In this document: piece after piece, positions 35,390-46,011 of the stretch
How positions within the stretch are numbered: the stretch's first letter is position 1
How the letters are laid out: each line of letters begins with the position of its first letter
Assembly (NCBI GenBank): GCA_016648135.1
Contig: JADDOH010024887.1
Coordinates: 28,005 to 92,004, forward strand
DNA: 64,000 nucleotides
Reading direction: 5' to 3'
Origin: Agrypnia vestita
Lineage: Eukaryota; Arthropoda; Insecta; Trichoptera; Phryganeidae
Position numbers and translations under genes: made by a program
The notes under the pieces: model-generated
The model's database searches: none
The model's input: the letters and a program-made list of their open reading frames with translations, nothing else
What the model was told of the DNA's origin: nothing

Positions 35390-35675
35390 ACGTTGCATGT
35401 CTGTTTGAGATAAAAAAGACAATCGTGTACTTATTTACAAATGAATGAATCCTACAATGTAGCATACAGATTTTTTAATCTGATAAACAATTTGTCAAAA
35501 AAAATCATTTAAAAAAAAATTTAGGAATATTTCATCATTCTTCTAATTGATTTCAATTTTACAAAAAACTTTTTTTTACAAATAGGACATGCTACATTGT
35601 AGATATTTCATTTCTAAATAAGTACATGATCTTCGTTTCTGTCTCGAACAAACAAGCCGGCGAAAGTTGCATGTC
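35390..35675. mobile_element. inverted-repeat element in intron after arrestin exon 5
   Basis: The arms share TGTACTTATTTACAAATGAA and CTACAATGTAGCAT with their complements at 35593-35640. The total is about 285 bp, of the MITE type, 75 bp after the exon 5 donor. Confidence 0.65.
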
Positions 35676-35939
35676 AGTTACGGAACAGTTCTAAGGAAAC
35701 AGATACAATTATAAAATATATAAATAATTTATCACTTTTTAAAAAATCATAGAATTTCTACATAAGTTTTATCCCCCAGGGTGGTGTAACCCCTTAAAGG
35801 GTTCAAAAACCTGATATAACCGCGTTAATTTGTGCCGCTCCGAGATCGCTTTATTCTAGGAATTCCGTCCTTAAGTTGACCTTTTTTTTTTGGGCCGGCA
35901 AAACAGATGCGAGCGAAAGACGCATTCCTGTTTGGCGGC

Positions 35940-36870
35940 GTTAAAAAAATTATATTATTGCCCTAGAATAAGATTATTATTTTAGAGTAAGATAATGTTA
36001 TGTTAGAATAAGATTTGTTATAGTGTAAATATTATTTCGTAACTAGTATTAGGTATGATAACGCAAGCAGTAGTTTACGAACATTGACTGGTATAATGGT
36101 TTTCGCGCCGAAAATATTTCCGCGCGAAATATATTCAGACGTATACAACCCTCGCGCGGGTTGTGAGTATGGAGAAGGGGTGCGCGGGGAGCGGCTCCAG
36201 GGGGAGCGATGTGCCTCGGCGCGGGCTGCGGCCGAGGGTTGTTCGACACAATACCCGGCCGAGTGCGGGTCGGCCTTTTCTTACGGGGGCGAATCTCCCG
36301 CCCAAGACGCCACTTGTTTTGTGTGGCCGCGACATTTTCCGCAGAGAAGAAGACGCGACGACGAGGATGGCCGCCTTGCCTCGGATGGCGGCCGGTCCTC
36401 CACGAGGAGTTCCAGGAGGAAGACCAGATGTCTCCCGACGATGCAACGCAGCGGCGACGATCGGCGGGACAGAGCGCGTGGCCTGGGATAGGACACCGCG
36501 CCCCCGCCAGATGACGGCGCGGATCCCGCGACCGACGCGGCAAGACGCGCGCGGCTCGCGGATCCCGCGCTCGCAGCAAGCACGCGACGCGGTGTGCCAG
36601 AGGAGCCACCCGCGGCAACCACGACCGCGGCTATGAGGGCCGCGAATAGTGAATACGTGAATTGTGAACGATATGTTTTTGTTGTGGTATGTGATAAGGA
36701 CAAGGTAGATTCTCGCGAAATCAGGACTGCTTGCGTTTAGGCTAGGATTAGTTTTAGGTTAGTGATATTTTTTTTTTAGTTGATAAGTCTAAAGATAAGA
36801 ATGTGTTTTAATTAAATAAATTGTTTAAATATTCAAATAGTGGTGGTTGGTGTTCTTAAATTTCCCGCTC
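35940..36870. other. GC-rich island, possible solo LTR or TE fragment
   Basis: A 500-bp core (36100-36640) is strongly GC-rich and open in several frames on both strands. AT-rich flanks contain repeated TAGAATAAGATT-like motifs on the left and an AATAAA-like site near 36817 on the right. No protein domain is recognisable in any frame, so the long ORFs look like a composition effect. An LTR-type regulatory unit is one explanation. It lies in the intron between arrestin exons 5 and 6. Confidence 0.35.
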
Positions 36871-37714
36871 CCCCTCCCTTGGCAAGTGCATTTTAATCTT
36901 GATATAGAAAGGACGCGAAGCGTCTCGCGGCTATCAATCCTGATTGATTGATGCGCGTTCATATCAAACCTTTTAAATCTCACTTACTGGCTATGCCCAT
37001 ATTTACTTTCATAAAAAATATTATTGAATTTTTTTTTCACGAGAACTAATAATATGTAGCAAATGATGAAAAGCTACACATTTTGGACACTTTTTTCATA
37101 CAGTCAGAAATATAATCTCTTAAAACCCATTATGCAGGGGAAGGTAATAGGCGTAGGTAGATAGAGGTTTTCTAATCCGCGTAACCCCAGAAATTTGCAT
37201 AATGTCCATACTGCAGGTAATACTATACATCTTGCACTGGATGATTAGCATACTGCAGCATGGTCACCAATCTTTGATGGTAATTCAATTCAATTATAAC
37301 TTGAAAGTCAGTTGTAACTTCTTATAAAGGAAATTAAACATTTCAACACATAAATACAATTATTAGAAAAAAAAATCAAACTAAAGAGGACATTAAAAAG
37401 TGAAAAATAATTTTAAATACGTTCATGTACAAAGAATAGGCGCAAACTAAAATGCATATAAAGGTAATAGATAAAGTGGATTTCTTAAGGTACAGGGAAA
37501 TACATAAAGGATACCCCACATGTATTTCGCACAATCAAAAAGCCCCATGGATTATTAGTTATATATAACTTGTTAAATTTTTTTTAATTATGTGACAATC
37601 GGGGTTTGAATTAACGGGGTTATCTATTAATCGTTCTCTTAGAAAGTGAGCCTCTGAAATATTTAGATTTTTTTTTCAATTGAGTGTCATTAACTTTGTT
37701 ATTAATTCTTTCAG

Positions 37715-37872
37715 CTTTATCACCACGGGGAAAACATAGCTGTGAACGTTCACATAGCTAATAACAGCAATCGAACGGTCAAGAGGATCAAAGTTTCTGT
37801 GAGGCAGTTTGCCGATATCTGCCTTTTCTCTACAGCGCAGTACAAGTGCACCGTGGCTGAAGCCGAAAGCGA
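37715..37872 (+). CDS. krz: beta-arrestin exon 6 (residues 227-278)
   Basis: This is C-domain sequence including [17 protein letters not shown] and [17 protein letters not shown], followed by [12 protein letters not shown]. It matches the family's YHGEPI..NVHVTNNT..VKKIKISVRQYADICLF region. The last segment is the C-loop region near the lipid/receptor interface. The donor (AAAGCGA|GTAAGT) leaves two bases, GA. These are completed differently by the alternative downstream exons at 38876, 40245 and 40974, so residue 279 is E or D depending on the splice choice. Confidence 0.95.
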
Positions 37873-37963
37873 GTAAGTTCTCTAACATTACAAATGAGAG
37901 AGGTTATGAGAAAATCATATTTAATGTTTTATAAATTTTATTAGGTACTTGCCATAACATGTT

Positions 37964-38000
37964 GTGGTAATGCCCTCGTCATACATATTGGCATTACCAC
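37964..38000. repeat. small hairpin in arrestin intron 6
   Basis: An 11-bp perfect stem, GTGGTAATGCC with GGCATTACCAC, encloses a 15-nt loop about 90 bp after the exon 6 donor. It could be a structural splicing element or chance. Confidence 0.5.
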
Positions 38001-38875
38001 TTTCATAACCGTAAATTGTATATAAATTGGATAACTTATTTAAAAAAAATCTGTTTCTTTAAGATATATTTTTCGGTGGTGACAAAAATAGTATGCATAT
38101 TCCGTATGATTTAATGAAGAATCAAATTCTATGAAATTCATTAGATGTATCAGCATTGTGAGCAGTGAAAGGTAGAGTAATATGTTATGGCATCATGCAT
38201 CGCTAGAATATAACCATAAATAAATTTGAAACCTATATTGCAATGTCATGTCGTTTATAATAATTTTTTTGGTTATATGTATACCAAGGGTTTGAATTAT
38301 ATATCAGAGATTTAACCCATATAACGCAAGTACGCGGATGAGATTTATCTCAGAGATTCATCTCGAGGCCACTCCAAATTAAAAGAGGTGTTCATTGACA
38401 GACTTTGGTGGTATGCAGGCTTGTAAATGCCTCCTGAACACTAATGAGACTAAATGTTGCATTAAAAACTAAATAATAAGCATTGGCACAAACTTTTAGT
38501 AACGTTAAAATAGCAGTGCAGAACGTCGCATAAATATTAGTAATTATTTTAGTGGCGTACTGTGCTCCCAAGGTGCCTGCATAATGAAAAATAATCTTTT
38601 GTTGCTGTAGATAATTTCTGCATTGATTTAGATTTTTTTTTGATTTCGATATTTCTAACTATAAAAAATTTGCCGAATGAAGTACTACCTAAAGTAACAT
38701 TTGCAGCATTGCTTCATAAGAATTAAAAAATTGTAAAGAAAAATATATTTTTTTTTATTATTTGGGAGTTTATCCAATTTTTTGTACATTGTCTGGCATT
38801 TAATTCAGATTTTATATACAAAATACACAACAAACATAGGAGGAACTGACAATTGTTTAATGTTGTGTGCGATAG

Positions 38876-38953
38876 GAGAATGTTGAGGCCAGGGAAAAGA
38901 AAATTTAGAATTCCTTTCCGAGGGTGGTTTGGAGAATTTCAGAAGCAAGAAAC
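38876..38953 (+). CDS. krz: candidate 26-residue cassette exon of beta-arrestin
   Basis: This is a 78-bp block with an AG just before it and a strong GTGAGT donor just after it. Read in the phase demanded by exon 6 (two bases GA carried over) it is open throughout. It encodes a basic, aromatic-rich peptide containing RMLRPGKRKFRIPF and RGWFGEFQKQE. It exits in the same phase 2, so inclusion adds exactly 26 residues between positions 278 and 279 without a frameshift. Its base composition differs from the very AT-rich intron on either side, which supports coding use. The upstream pyrimidine tract is weak, as expected for a regulated exon. I do not know an arrestin isoform with this insert. Transcript evidence is lacking. 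Confidence 0.6.
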
Positions 38954-38959
38954 GTGAGT

Positions 38960-40240
38960 CTTTATATTTTTAAGTTTGTTTGAGACCAGCTTTTTCCAAA
39001 TTTAGTCTTCGTAATCACTCGCCATTTCTACTTGACAAAAAATTATGCAAAAATTTTTTATACCACACTAATTTTGTATGTTTAGTTGAAAAGAAAAATT
39101 CTATAAATTAAAACATTTTTCAAAATAAAGTAAAATTTGATGTCTTTTTGAAAACATTTTGTTTTCATAATCAATCATTTGATTATTTAAAATTATTTAT
39201 GTTTTGCATTGTGAACTCACATTCCTCTTTTATTTCTGCAAAATACTCATTACAATGGACGCAGAACAGAAGTGTATCTAAACTCTTTAGATTTTTGTGA
39301 TTTGGTGTGATAACTAATATGAATTTCTTGTTTTCTGTGTGTTTATGCCATTTATTTAATTTATTATTATAATAAAATTGTATATTTCATCTCACTTTAA
39401 CAGGTTCCGAGCACTACTGTTCCTGATATTTGAGATATTTATATTGTAATATGATGGATGATAGATACTAAAGAGGTATTAGGTAAAAGTGTCTATGTCT
39501 GAAAAAATCCACTATTTTTTTTTTATCAAATACATTTTTGACTTCGCTCAATCGAGACACATTGTGCTAAACGAATGGCTTAAATATGCGAAGTTCTGTA
39601 GCAAATTAAAAAATTAGTGTTTCACTTACACTTAGGTAAATAAAACTTTGAACCAAAAGATAAAATTTTGGAAAAATAATAACTTTAATACTTTATACTG
39701 GTGTTATGTATATATGCATATTGCATTTCGCAAAGAACACATACTTAACTGTTTACATTTTTTTTATGATTATAATCGCATTGATGATAGCAAATTGTCT
39801 ATCTCGATTAAAGGAATAGTGTCCCAAACAAGCCATGCAAAATAAATTACATATTTTTTCTTCAATTTTACCCACATAATCAGGTACCCCGATTTAGCAG
39901 CTGCCAAGTTAATCAAAATCAACTGAAATGTGAGAAATGCAGTATTTTACATGAAAATACAAATTATCAAAATTTTAATGGGTAAAATAAATAAATAGTT
40001 TCATAATATTGAATCCTAATTTTTTTTTCAATATTATGATAATAATAGCAACTTGTCATGATATTGATTATTATCTTATTTTTAACTTAGATAAAAAGCA
40101 AGATTGACATTGTGTTTTGTTATGTTAAAAAGAAAACAAAGTGGGGTGCAGTTGGCTTGGAAAGATATGGCGATACCAGTGAAATTATAAACTACCGAGT
40201 TAAATAATATGAAGTGTGAAGTATGTGCGTGTGTGGATTT
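38960..40240 (+). other. arrestin intron between cassette and exon 7a
   Basis: Very AT-rich with no repeat or exon recognised. Confidence 0.5.
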
Positions 40241-40244
40241 CCAG

Positions 40245-40388
40245 CGTGGGTTGTCCCGTGGCTCCAGGCTTCACTCTGAGTAAGGTGTTTTCGGTGAGGC
40301 CGCTGCTGGCCGACAACAAGGACAAGCGGGGGCTCGCTCTCGACGGCCAGCTCAAGCACGAAGACACGAACCTCGCATCATCCACAGT
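40245..40388 (+). CDS. krz: beta-arrestin exon 7a (alternative gate-loop exon, residues 279-327)
   Basis: This is the first of two tandem alternative copies of exon 7. It encodes a [13 protein letters not shown] strand, the variable segment [13 protein letters not shown], and the invariant loop [19 protein letters not shown]. That loop is the arrestin lariat/gate loop. D312 and D319 are the two C-domain polar-core aspartates, and K316 corresponds to the phosphate-contacting lysine K294 of arrestin-2. The acceptor is TTTCCAG. The donor is GT|GTGAGC, so residue 327 becomes V. Length (144 bp) and phase (2 to 2) equal those of the copy at 40974. Confidence 0.94.
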
Positions 40389-40973
40389 GTGAGCGCACCC
40401 GCCGTGCAATGCTCCCCACACTTGTTTCTTCAATTACTATTGTCCTCGTATTACATTGTGACGGTCTTCAAATGCTTTCAACCAAAACTTTGGGTTTACT
40501 ATGTAGTTTCAATATGTAAATTTTAAGAAGAACTTAGTTGTGCACAAATGTACTATTGAAGGCAATTTGTAATTGGAGAATAAAGTTATGGAAAGAGGTT
40601 GTCACTACACTGGCGGAGTTTTCAGAGTCAGTAACAGTTTGGGGTAGTGGTGTATGTTTCCTCTCTTCAGTCTATCCCGTAGTTCCTCGTAACAGATAGG
40701 CATCTCCACAGAACGTTGTTGCATCACTCCACAGAACTTTCCGCTTCCACTCCAGTAATCTTAGTTAGCGGCCTGATCTACACGTTTCATTCAGCCTATC
40801 ATACTTACAATAGACAAATAGCGCCGTCAGCTTTGCGTGAGAACTCGGTGGAGCGTGCAGATCCGGCCATAATCCCTGTTGAGATGTTGTTCTTTAATAC
40901 CTGTAGTCACTAAAGTATCTGCTTGTTTCTTTTTTGGTTTGGTTTGCGTTGTTGCTCGGTGGTGGTGAAACAG

Positions 40974-41117
40974 AGAAGGGTGTCCCATTGGGCCAGGCTT
41001 CACCTTGAGCAAAATATTCATAGTGACCCCACTGCTGGCCAACAACAAGGACAAATGGGGGCTCGCCTTGGATGGCCAGCTCAAGCACGAGGACACCAAC
41101 CTCGCCTCCAGCACCCT
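40974..41117 (+). CDS. krz: beta-arrestin exon 7b (alternative gate-loop exon, residues 279-327)
   Basis: This is the second tandem copy of exon 7, 585 bp after 7a, with the same length and phase. It encodes [16 protein letters not shown], then [13 protein letters not shown], then the same invariant [19 protein letters not shown]. Relative to 7a it changes about ten residues, all in the strands leading to the loop, including R297T, D302N and R307W. Many synonymous sites also differ while the frame is intact, so it is under protein-level selection and is not an assembly duplicate. The acceptor (GAAACAG) has a poor adjacent pyrimidine tract, and the donor is CT|GTAAGC. Its [10 protein letters not shown] segment looks closer to what I expect of the usual insect form. 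Confidence 0.94.
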
Positions 41118-41137
41118 GTAAGCAGCCACCTCATGTC

Positions 41138-41160
41138 ATCTCTCTCTCTCTCTCTCGCTG
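41138..41160 (+). promoter_or_regulatory. CU-rich tract after exon 7b donor
   Basis: A (TC)n run of about 17 bases begins about 22 bases after the exon 7b donor. Such tracts bind PTB-type splicing repressors or Nova/CELF-type factors in other genes, and this one is well placed to influence the choice between exons 7a and 7b. That role is inference. Confidence 0.4.
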
Positions 41161-41164
41161 TTTC

Positions 41165-43120
41165 ATATCCCATATCACATCACGCTTGTGTATCGTGCTT
41201 TCTCATCTCATGTTACAATCCCTATTTTATTATGTTTTGCATATGTCACGATATCCACAAAATGTTATCTGAAGCGTGACAAAACATCTCATATATTAAT
41301 CATGATTGAACCCGTTTCATGTTTTGTTCAAGTTTTAGTCAAGCTTGATGGTGTTTCATGCCTTGCAACATCGGGGTTTGTATAGTAAATGTATCAAATC
41401 TATCATTTTAGTAATTCTAATTTAGTAATTCAAATCTATCATTTTAGTAGTCTCCATCCTTTCATTGTGATTTGCATTTTTTATTAGTTAGTTTCTGCAT
41501 CTGTATTCATTATGTAGGATTTGAAAATGATATTTACAATTAAAGAAGTCATGGCCATTTCAATTTGTCAAGCATGTGAAATGCATGTTTAAAAGTAAAC
41601 TGAAGCCACGTAATGCTTGTTAAGTATCGTAATTTGAAAATAGGTAATTTTGATTTGCTTTAATACTACTCACGAATTTGACATATTTTTATCTTGCAGT
41701 ATTTTTTATTATTATACATATTGTGTTCAGAATAACATAACAGAATACAATATGTGTATTAGAAAAAATTAGTCAAATCAAATATACGATACACTGGAAC
41801 AAATAAAAATGATGTATTTGATAGTTCCGATACTTTACATAGAATAGGTCAATTTGCGCAACTACATATTTGAATTCTTTGTTTTCCACAAAATTCTTAG
41901 AACTTTCACAATACATGTCATCGATTTCTATCATTATTTTCTCAAATGAGCTGAATGTTACAAATCTCAATTTCATTTTGGTATTTACATCATCTATGAA
42001 CCTACACATATATTCCATTTCTTGCGTTTACTCATCCCGCATGATCTTTACATACGCTCATTATCAGATGTCAAACTTGCCCTGTTGTAGGTTCTAATTT
42101 AATATTCTGCTCTTTGCTGTTAATAATGCCATTTGAAATATTAGCCCATCTTCTAACCCAACAGCTTTTTTGATACCTTAAATATGTTGCCCAACACAAT
42201 TTTATGTTGCTAGGATACAGGAATCTTTCTAAAATTAAATGCTGGGCCGATGGGTTAGTATACCTTATTTAATATTTCTTGTTTTTATATAATATTTCAT
42301 TTGCACACTTTTCAAGTAGATCCACAGTTTTTCTACTGTGTATAGAATAATAACAATCCAACCATTACTTTTTATAAATTATATAAAGTACATACTGTCA
42401 CGATTCTTTCATTTTATCCACAAAAAGTCTAAATCACCAACAAAGAAATATGAGGATTTGCTATATTCTTAAAACTCGTGAAAAGCCATTATTAACCTTA
42501 TGAAAAACATTATTATTTTTACATATTTCTAAAAAATCTTCTTGAAAACGCAATATTTATTATGCTATCATGAAAATTCCATTACTTAGGTGCTGCTTCC
42601 ATTACCCAAATGATGTACCTGATATTGACATACTTGTTATCACTTGTGAAAAAATTGAAATATTTTTTTCGATTTGTGAAATTTCAAAAAAAAATTGAAT
42701 AATTGGAGCAAGGGGCTTAAAATTATTTCGAATTACGAATTATCGGGGTTTCACTATAATAGTTTTGTAGACAGTTAAATATATTTAATTTTGACACCAC
42801 ACAATTTATGGACGCATAATATTTTCAATTAACATTATTGATTGGCTCTTCTAGATTAACCAGTCTGTGTAGTAATATAATTAACACATTTTTTTGTAGA
42901 TCTTTCCACTTACTTATTCCTATTTGCTTTTTCCTTTGTATTTTAACATTCCTCAAGTATACAATTTGGAATTTCAAAATGTATATTTCTTCTCTAATAA
43001 AACACATTTTTCATTTTTGTATTTAGATAATATGAAATATATAAAATGTATGAAAATATAACATATTTAAGTTGAAAGTTGTCTAAAAAATAATTTACGT
43101 ACATATTTAAAAATTTAATC
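41165..43120 (+). other. arrestin intron after exon 7b
   Basis: AT-rich with a short direct repeat (CAAATCTATCATTTTAGTA at about 41395 and 41430). There is no other feature. Confidence 0.5.
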
Positions 43121-43124
43121 ATAT

Positions 43125-43350
43125 GGGAGGTATAAAACCAAAGGCAGCAATATCCAAAAAATAAAAAAATGTTTTGAATGCAGTCGCAGAACGCACTAAT
43201 TTATAATGTACTGAATTCCTAGATTTTATGTATTTATCCTTTCCAAAACCATGTTTACTATAAATGTATAGGCTATATTTTCTATAAAATCTCGAATTCA
43301 GTACTTTTTTTTTGGATATTGCTGCCTTTGCTTTTATACCCCCACATATA
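43125..43350. mobile_element. MITE with AGGCAGCAATATC ends (copy 2, complete)
   Basis: The inverted ends are ACCAAAGGCAGCAATATCCA and a complement reading TGGATATTGCTGCCTTTGCT, each followed by an A- or T-run. It is about 225 bp with no coding capacity. It lies in the long intron before arrestin exon 8. Confidence 0.75.
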
Positions 43351-43845
43351 TACAATAATGAATATTGTGTGAAAACATGGAGATATTGTAACCAAACTAT
43401 TTTAAATGAAATTCACAGTATTTTAAAGACTTTAATTTTCTATATTGTATGTATTCCATAGGTCTCGCTCGTTGGTTGATGGAGAATATAGGTATTATAT
43501 ATTTTAATAATACAATTTACTAAATGTCAGTGCATTTGGATATACACCACAAACATATTTATGTTTTGCTTGTTTTTGGATAGAGAATTGAAGGAACTTT
43601 AATTCCTTAAGAGCACAATGTACGCTAAAATCCCCGTTAATTTGAAATTAAACATAACTAAAAATTTACAAAATGTCACATCATCATGCACCACATGCTC
43701 ATCTCTTTCAATATTGTTTCTGGGTATTCCGGGCACCCAAATGCTGTACTTGGTTAATTTACAAGTGATTACTAGTGAATTTTACATTACTTTCACTTCT
43801 TTTTGTTGTTCATTGTAGTAAAATTTAAATATATACAACTTCCAA

Positions 43846-44000
43846 AAAAATTTAGTGAACGTTACATTGTGTAAAGTGATCACTTAAGCCAGCCGTACGA
43901 TAGGTCGTAAACCCTATGAACACCCAAAGACTTCCGTACCTGTTTTCCCATAAAAATATAATTTTGTCTCTGTGAGACATCTACAATTTCTTTTCGTTGC
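43846..44000. repeat. repeat family A (copy 6, reverse)
   Basis: It contains GTGATCACTTAAGCCAGCCG, TACGATAGGTCGTAAACCCT and TTGTCTCTGTGAGACATCTA, in the orientation of the right arm of copy 1. Confidence 0.6.
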
Positions 44001-44669
44001 TTTTATCTTGAGTTTACAGTTATTTTAAGCTTATTTTTATGTTTTGTAAATTTTTCTGAACCATACAAATTTATGGTTATAATTTATTCAATGTCCGGTA
44101 TAAAACTTTTTTAATACTTACCTACCTATTAATTTGATATGATTTTTGAGATTACGGCACTATACCGGGATACTTCTTATCCTTGTAAATATTGGAGTCA
44201 GGCCATATACTGCAGTTAATTTTTTTCCAATGTTTTCGCAAATTTGATAATTTGTCAAATTTGTTAAATTATCGTAAATATATATTTTTTTAATATCAAA
44301 AATGATTAATGTGTTGCTAATTTTGATTTGCCAGTTTAGCATTTTTTTTTTTTGGTTGATCCCTTAAATTTCAAATTAACTGGGTTTTACTGCTACTTTT
44401 AATCGTTTTGTCAGATTTGTTTACATACTTCTATCTATCTATCTTTCTTTCATATTTATAAATACAAACTACTAGAGGGAATGTGCTTCTTTCACCAATC
44501 TAAATTCTGTGAACACCAAATATAGTGTAATTGGTAAACAGAAAGATATTGGTTTCCCAATATTTCCCATTAATGTACTAATTATATGTATTTCTATGAA
44601 AAATAAAAACATATGTTATTGGAGAATTTTCTCCATGACATTATTAACGGTCAATATTAATTACTTTGC

Positions 44670-45352
44670 CTGAGATAAGTGCAAAATTTTTATAATCTAT
44701 CATAAAACTTGAGAATTAGTGTACCTGCAAACATTTAAAAAAATTCTTACCATACTAATTTTACAATATTTACAATACAATTACATTTTTTTTTTGCAAA
44801 AATGGTATAAGTAAAAATGATTACAAGAAAACATTTAAAATTAATTTCATTACTTTATACATATTTTGCTACTTTTATATTCCTTTTTTCTGGGTTCGTT
44901 TTCAGAATAATGAGACCCATTGTTAATAAACTAAAGTTTATAAATTTTACTCTATTTTCTATTAAACATATTCATACCATACACATTTATTTGTGCTCTA
45001 TGACAAAATTTGGAAGCCACATTCCCAAACACATAGAAGGTGACATTTTGTTAGTCAACTACTATTAGTCTATTATTTTATCCTTGATTCTAATTCTCTT
45101 TGAATAGATCCATAGATGTTAGACATTCTAAGAAAATATTTTATTAAAAAAAATTCTTCTTGATGAAATTTGAACAAAAAAATGTTATAGTATGTGTTGT
45201 ATGATGTGTCATGTAATTTTGTCAGATTTCAAATCAGACACGATGATCGTTTTTTGGCAAATTGAATAAGCGCAATAGAAGTATATTTGTATAAAATAAA
45301 TGGACGAAAGTTATTTCTGCTTGTATTTTTAAATTTATAGACTAGTTCTAAA
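44670..45352 (+). repeat. inverted duplication, left arm
   Basis: The ~680-bp arm is the reverse complement of 46012-46868. Shared markers include GTGTACCTGCAAACATTTAA, CATTCATACCATACACATTT-like sequence, GGAAGCCACATTCCCAAA and CAGAAATAACTTT in complement. Divergence is visible but low. It lies in the intron before arrestin exon 8. Confidence 0.9.
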
Positions 45353-45420
45353 ACATTATATTAATTTTAATAAATTAAAAACTTTGTATTAACCACTTGG
45401 AGAAACTTTACATCTACTGG

Positions 45421-45446
45421 TTTCGATACCACTGTATCTTCGTCAG
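45421..45446 (-). ncRNA. hammerhead-core-like motif 8a
   Basis: This is the best example. The - strand reads CTGACGA, a perfect GATAC-AGTG-GTATC hairpin, then GAAACC. The core is complete and stem II is perfect. Mirror partners are at 45529 and 46884. Confidence 0.35.
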
Positions 45447-45528
45447 GACAGACACATATAGTCATACCTCCGTTAAAAAATTAAGTTGTTTACTAAAATA
45501 AATAATGGATAGTTAGTATACATCCGTC

Positions 45529-45554
45529 CTGACAAAGATACAGTGGTATCGAAA
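45529..45554 (+). ncRNA. hammerhead-core-like motif 8b (one core change)
   Basis: CTGACAA, the same perfect GATAC/GTATC hairpin, then GAAACC. The G to A change in CUGANGA would be expected to weaken activity. Confidence 0.25.
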
Positions 45555-45735
45555 CCAGTAGATGTAAAGTTACTCCAAGTGGTTAATACAAAGTTTTTAA
45601 TTGATTAAAATTAATAGAAATATAACTGTCAGTTTCATTTTGACAACTGAACAGTTATTTTAGTCTTCAGAGTATTCTGTAATACGATCAATTAAATACT
45701 TATTTACTTAAAAGTTTACACAAATCCCTCAGTGC

Positions 45736-45860
45736 CGGTTGTTTCAAGTTGTTTAAAGCAAATATTTTTACTTGCTCCACCAATCAAACGATCCGTTTGT
45801 GTAAAAATCGATGCTTTAAATGAACTTTTATTTTAATCCAACTTGAAACAACCGGGCCTT
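45736..45860. mobile_element. Harbinger-like MITE (CCGGTTGTTTCAAG ends), copy 1
   Basis: The inverted ends GCCGGTTGTTTCAAGTTG and CAACTTGAAACAACCGGGCC enclose CCAATCAAACGATCCG. It is the same family as 54875-55017. Confidence 0.75.
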
Positions 45861-46011
45861 AGATGTATTGCAAAATGTAATATACTAAAAGAATTGCAGA
45901 AAAGAGGAAAAGAGAAAAAAGGAAAAAAGAAAACTTTTACCATGAGTAACAATATCAGGTAAGTCCATAATAAAATAAATAAAACCTTATATTTTATTTA
46001 TATCACATGCA

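Larger units (their letters stand above)
45360..45612. repeat. inverted pair of ~95-bp elements between the duplication arms
   Basis: Elements 45360-45455 and 45518-45612 are reverse complements and contain TTTACATCTACTGGTTTCGA and the CTGAC(G/A)A-hairpin-GAAA motif. A third copy in the orientation of the second lies at 46869-46975. Confidence 0.85.

Noticed and set aside
36049..36703. Overlapping ORFs of 101-189 codons on both strands
   Set aside because: They arise because GC-rich DNA has few stops; the peptides are Arg/Pro/Ala-rich with no domain.
40245..40388. Exon 7a as a pseudo-exon or assembly duplicate of 7b
   Set aside because: Both copies keep the frame, length, phase and splice sites, and differ at many synonymous positions, which neither decay nor misassembly would give.
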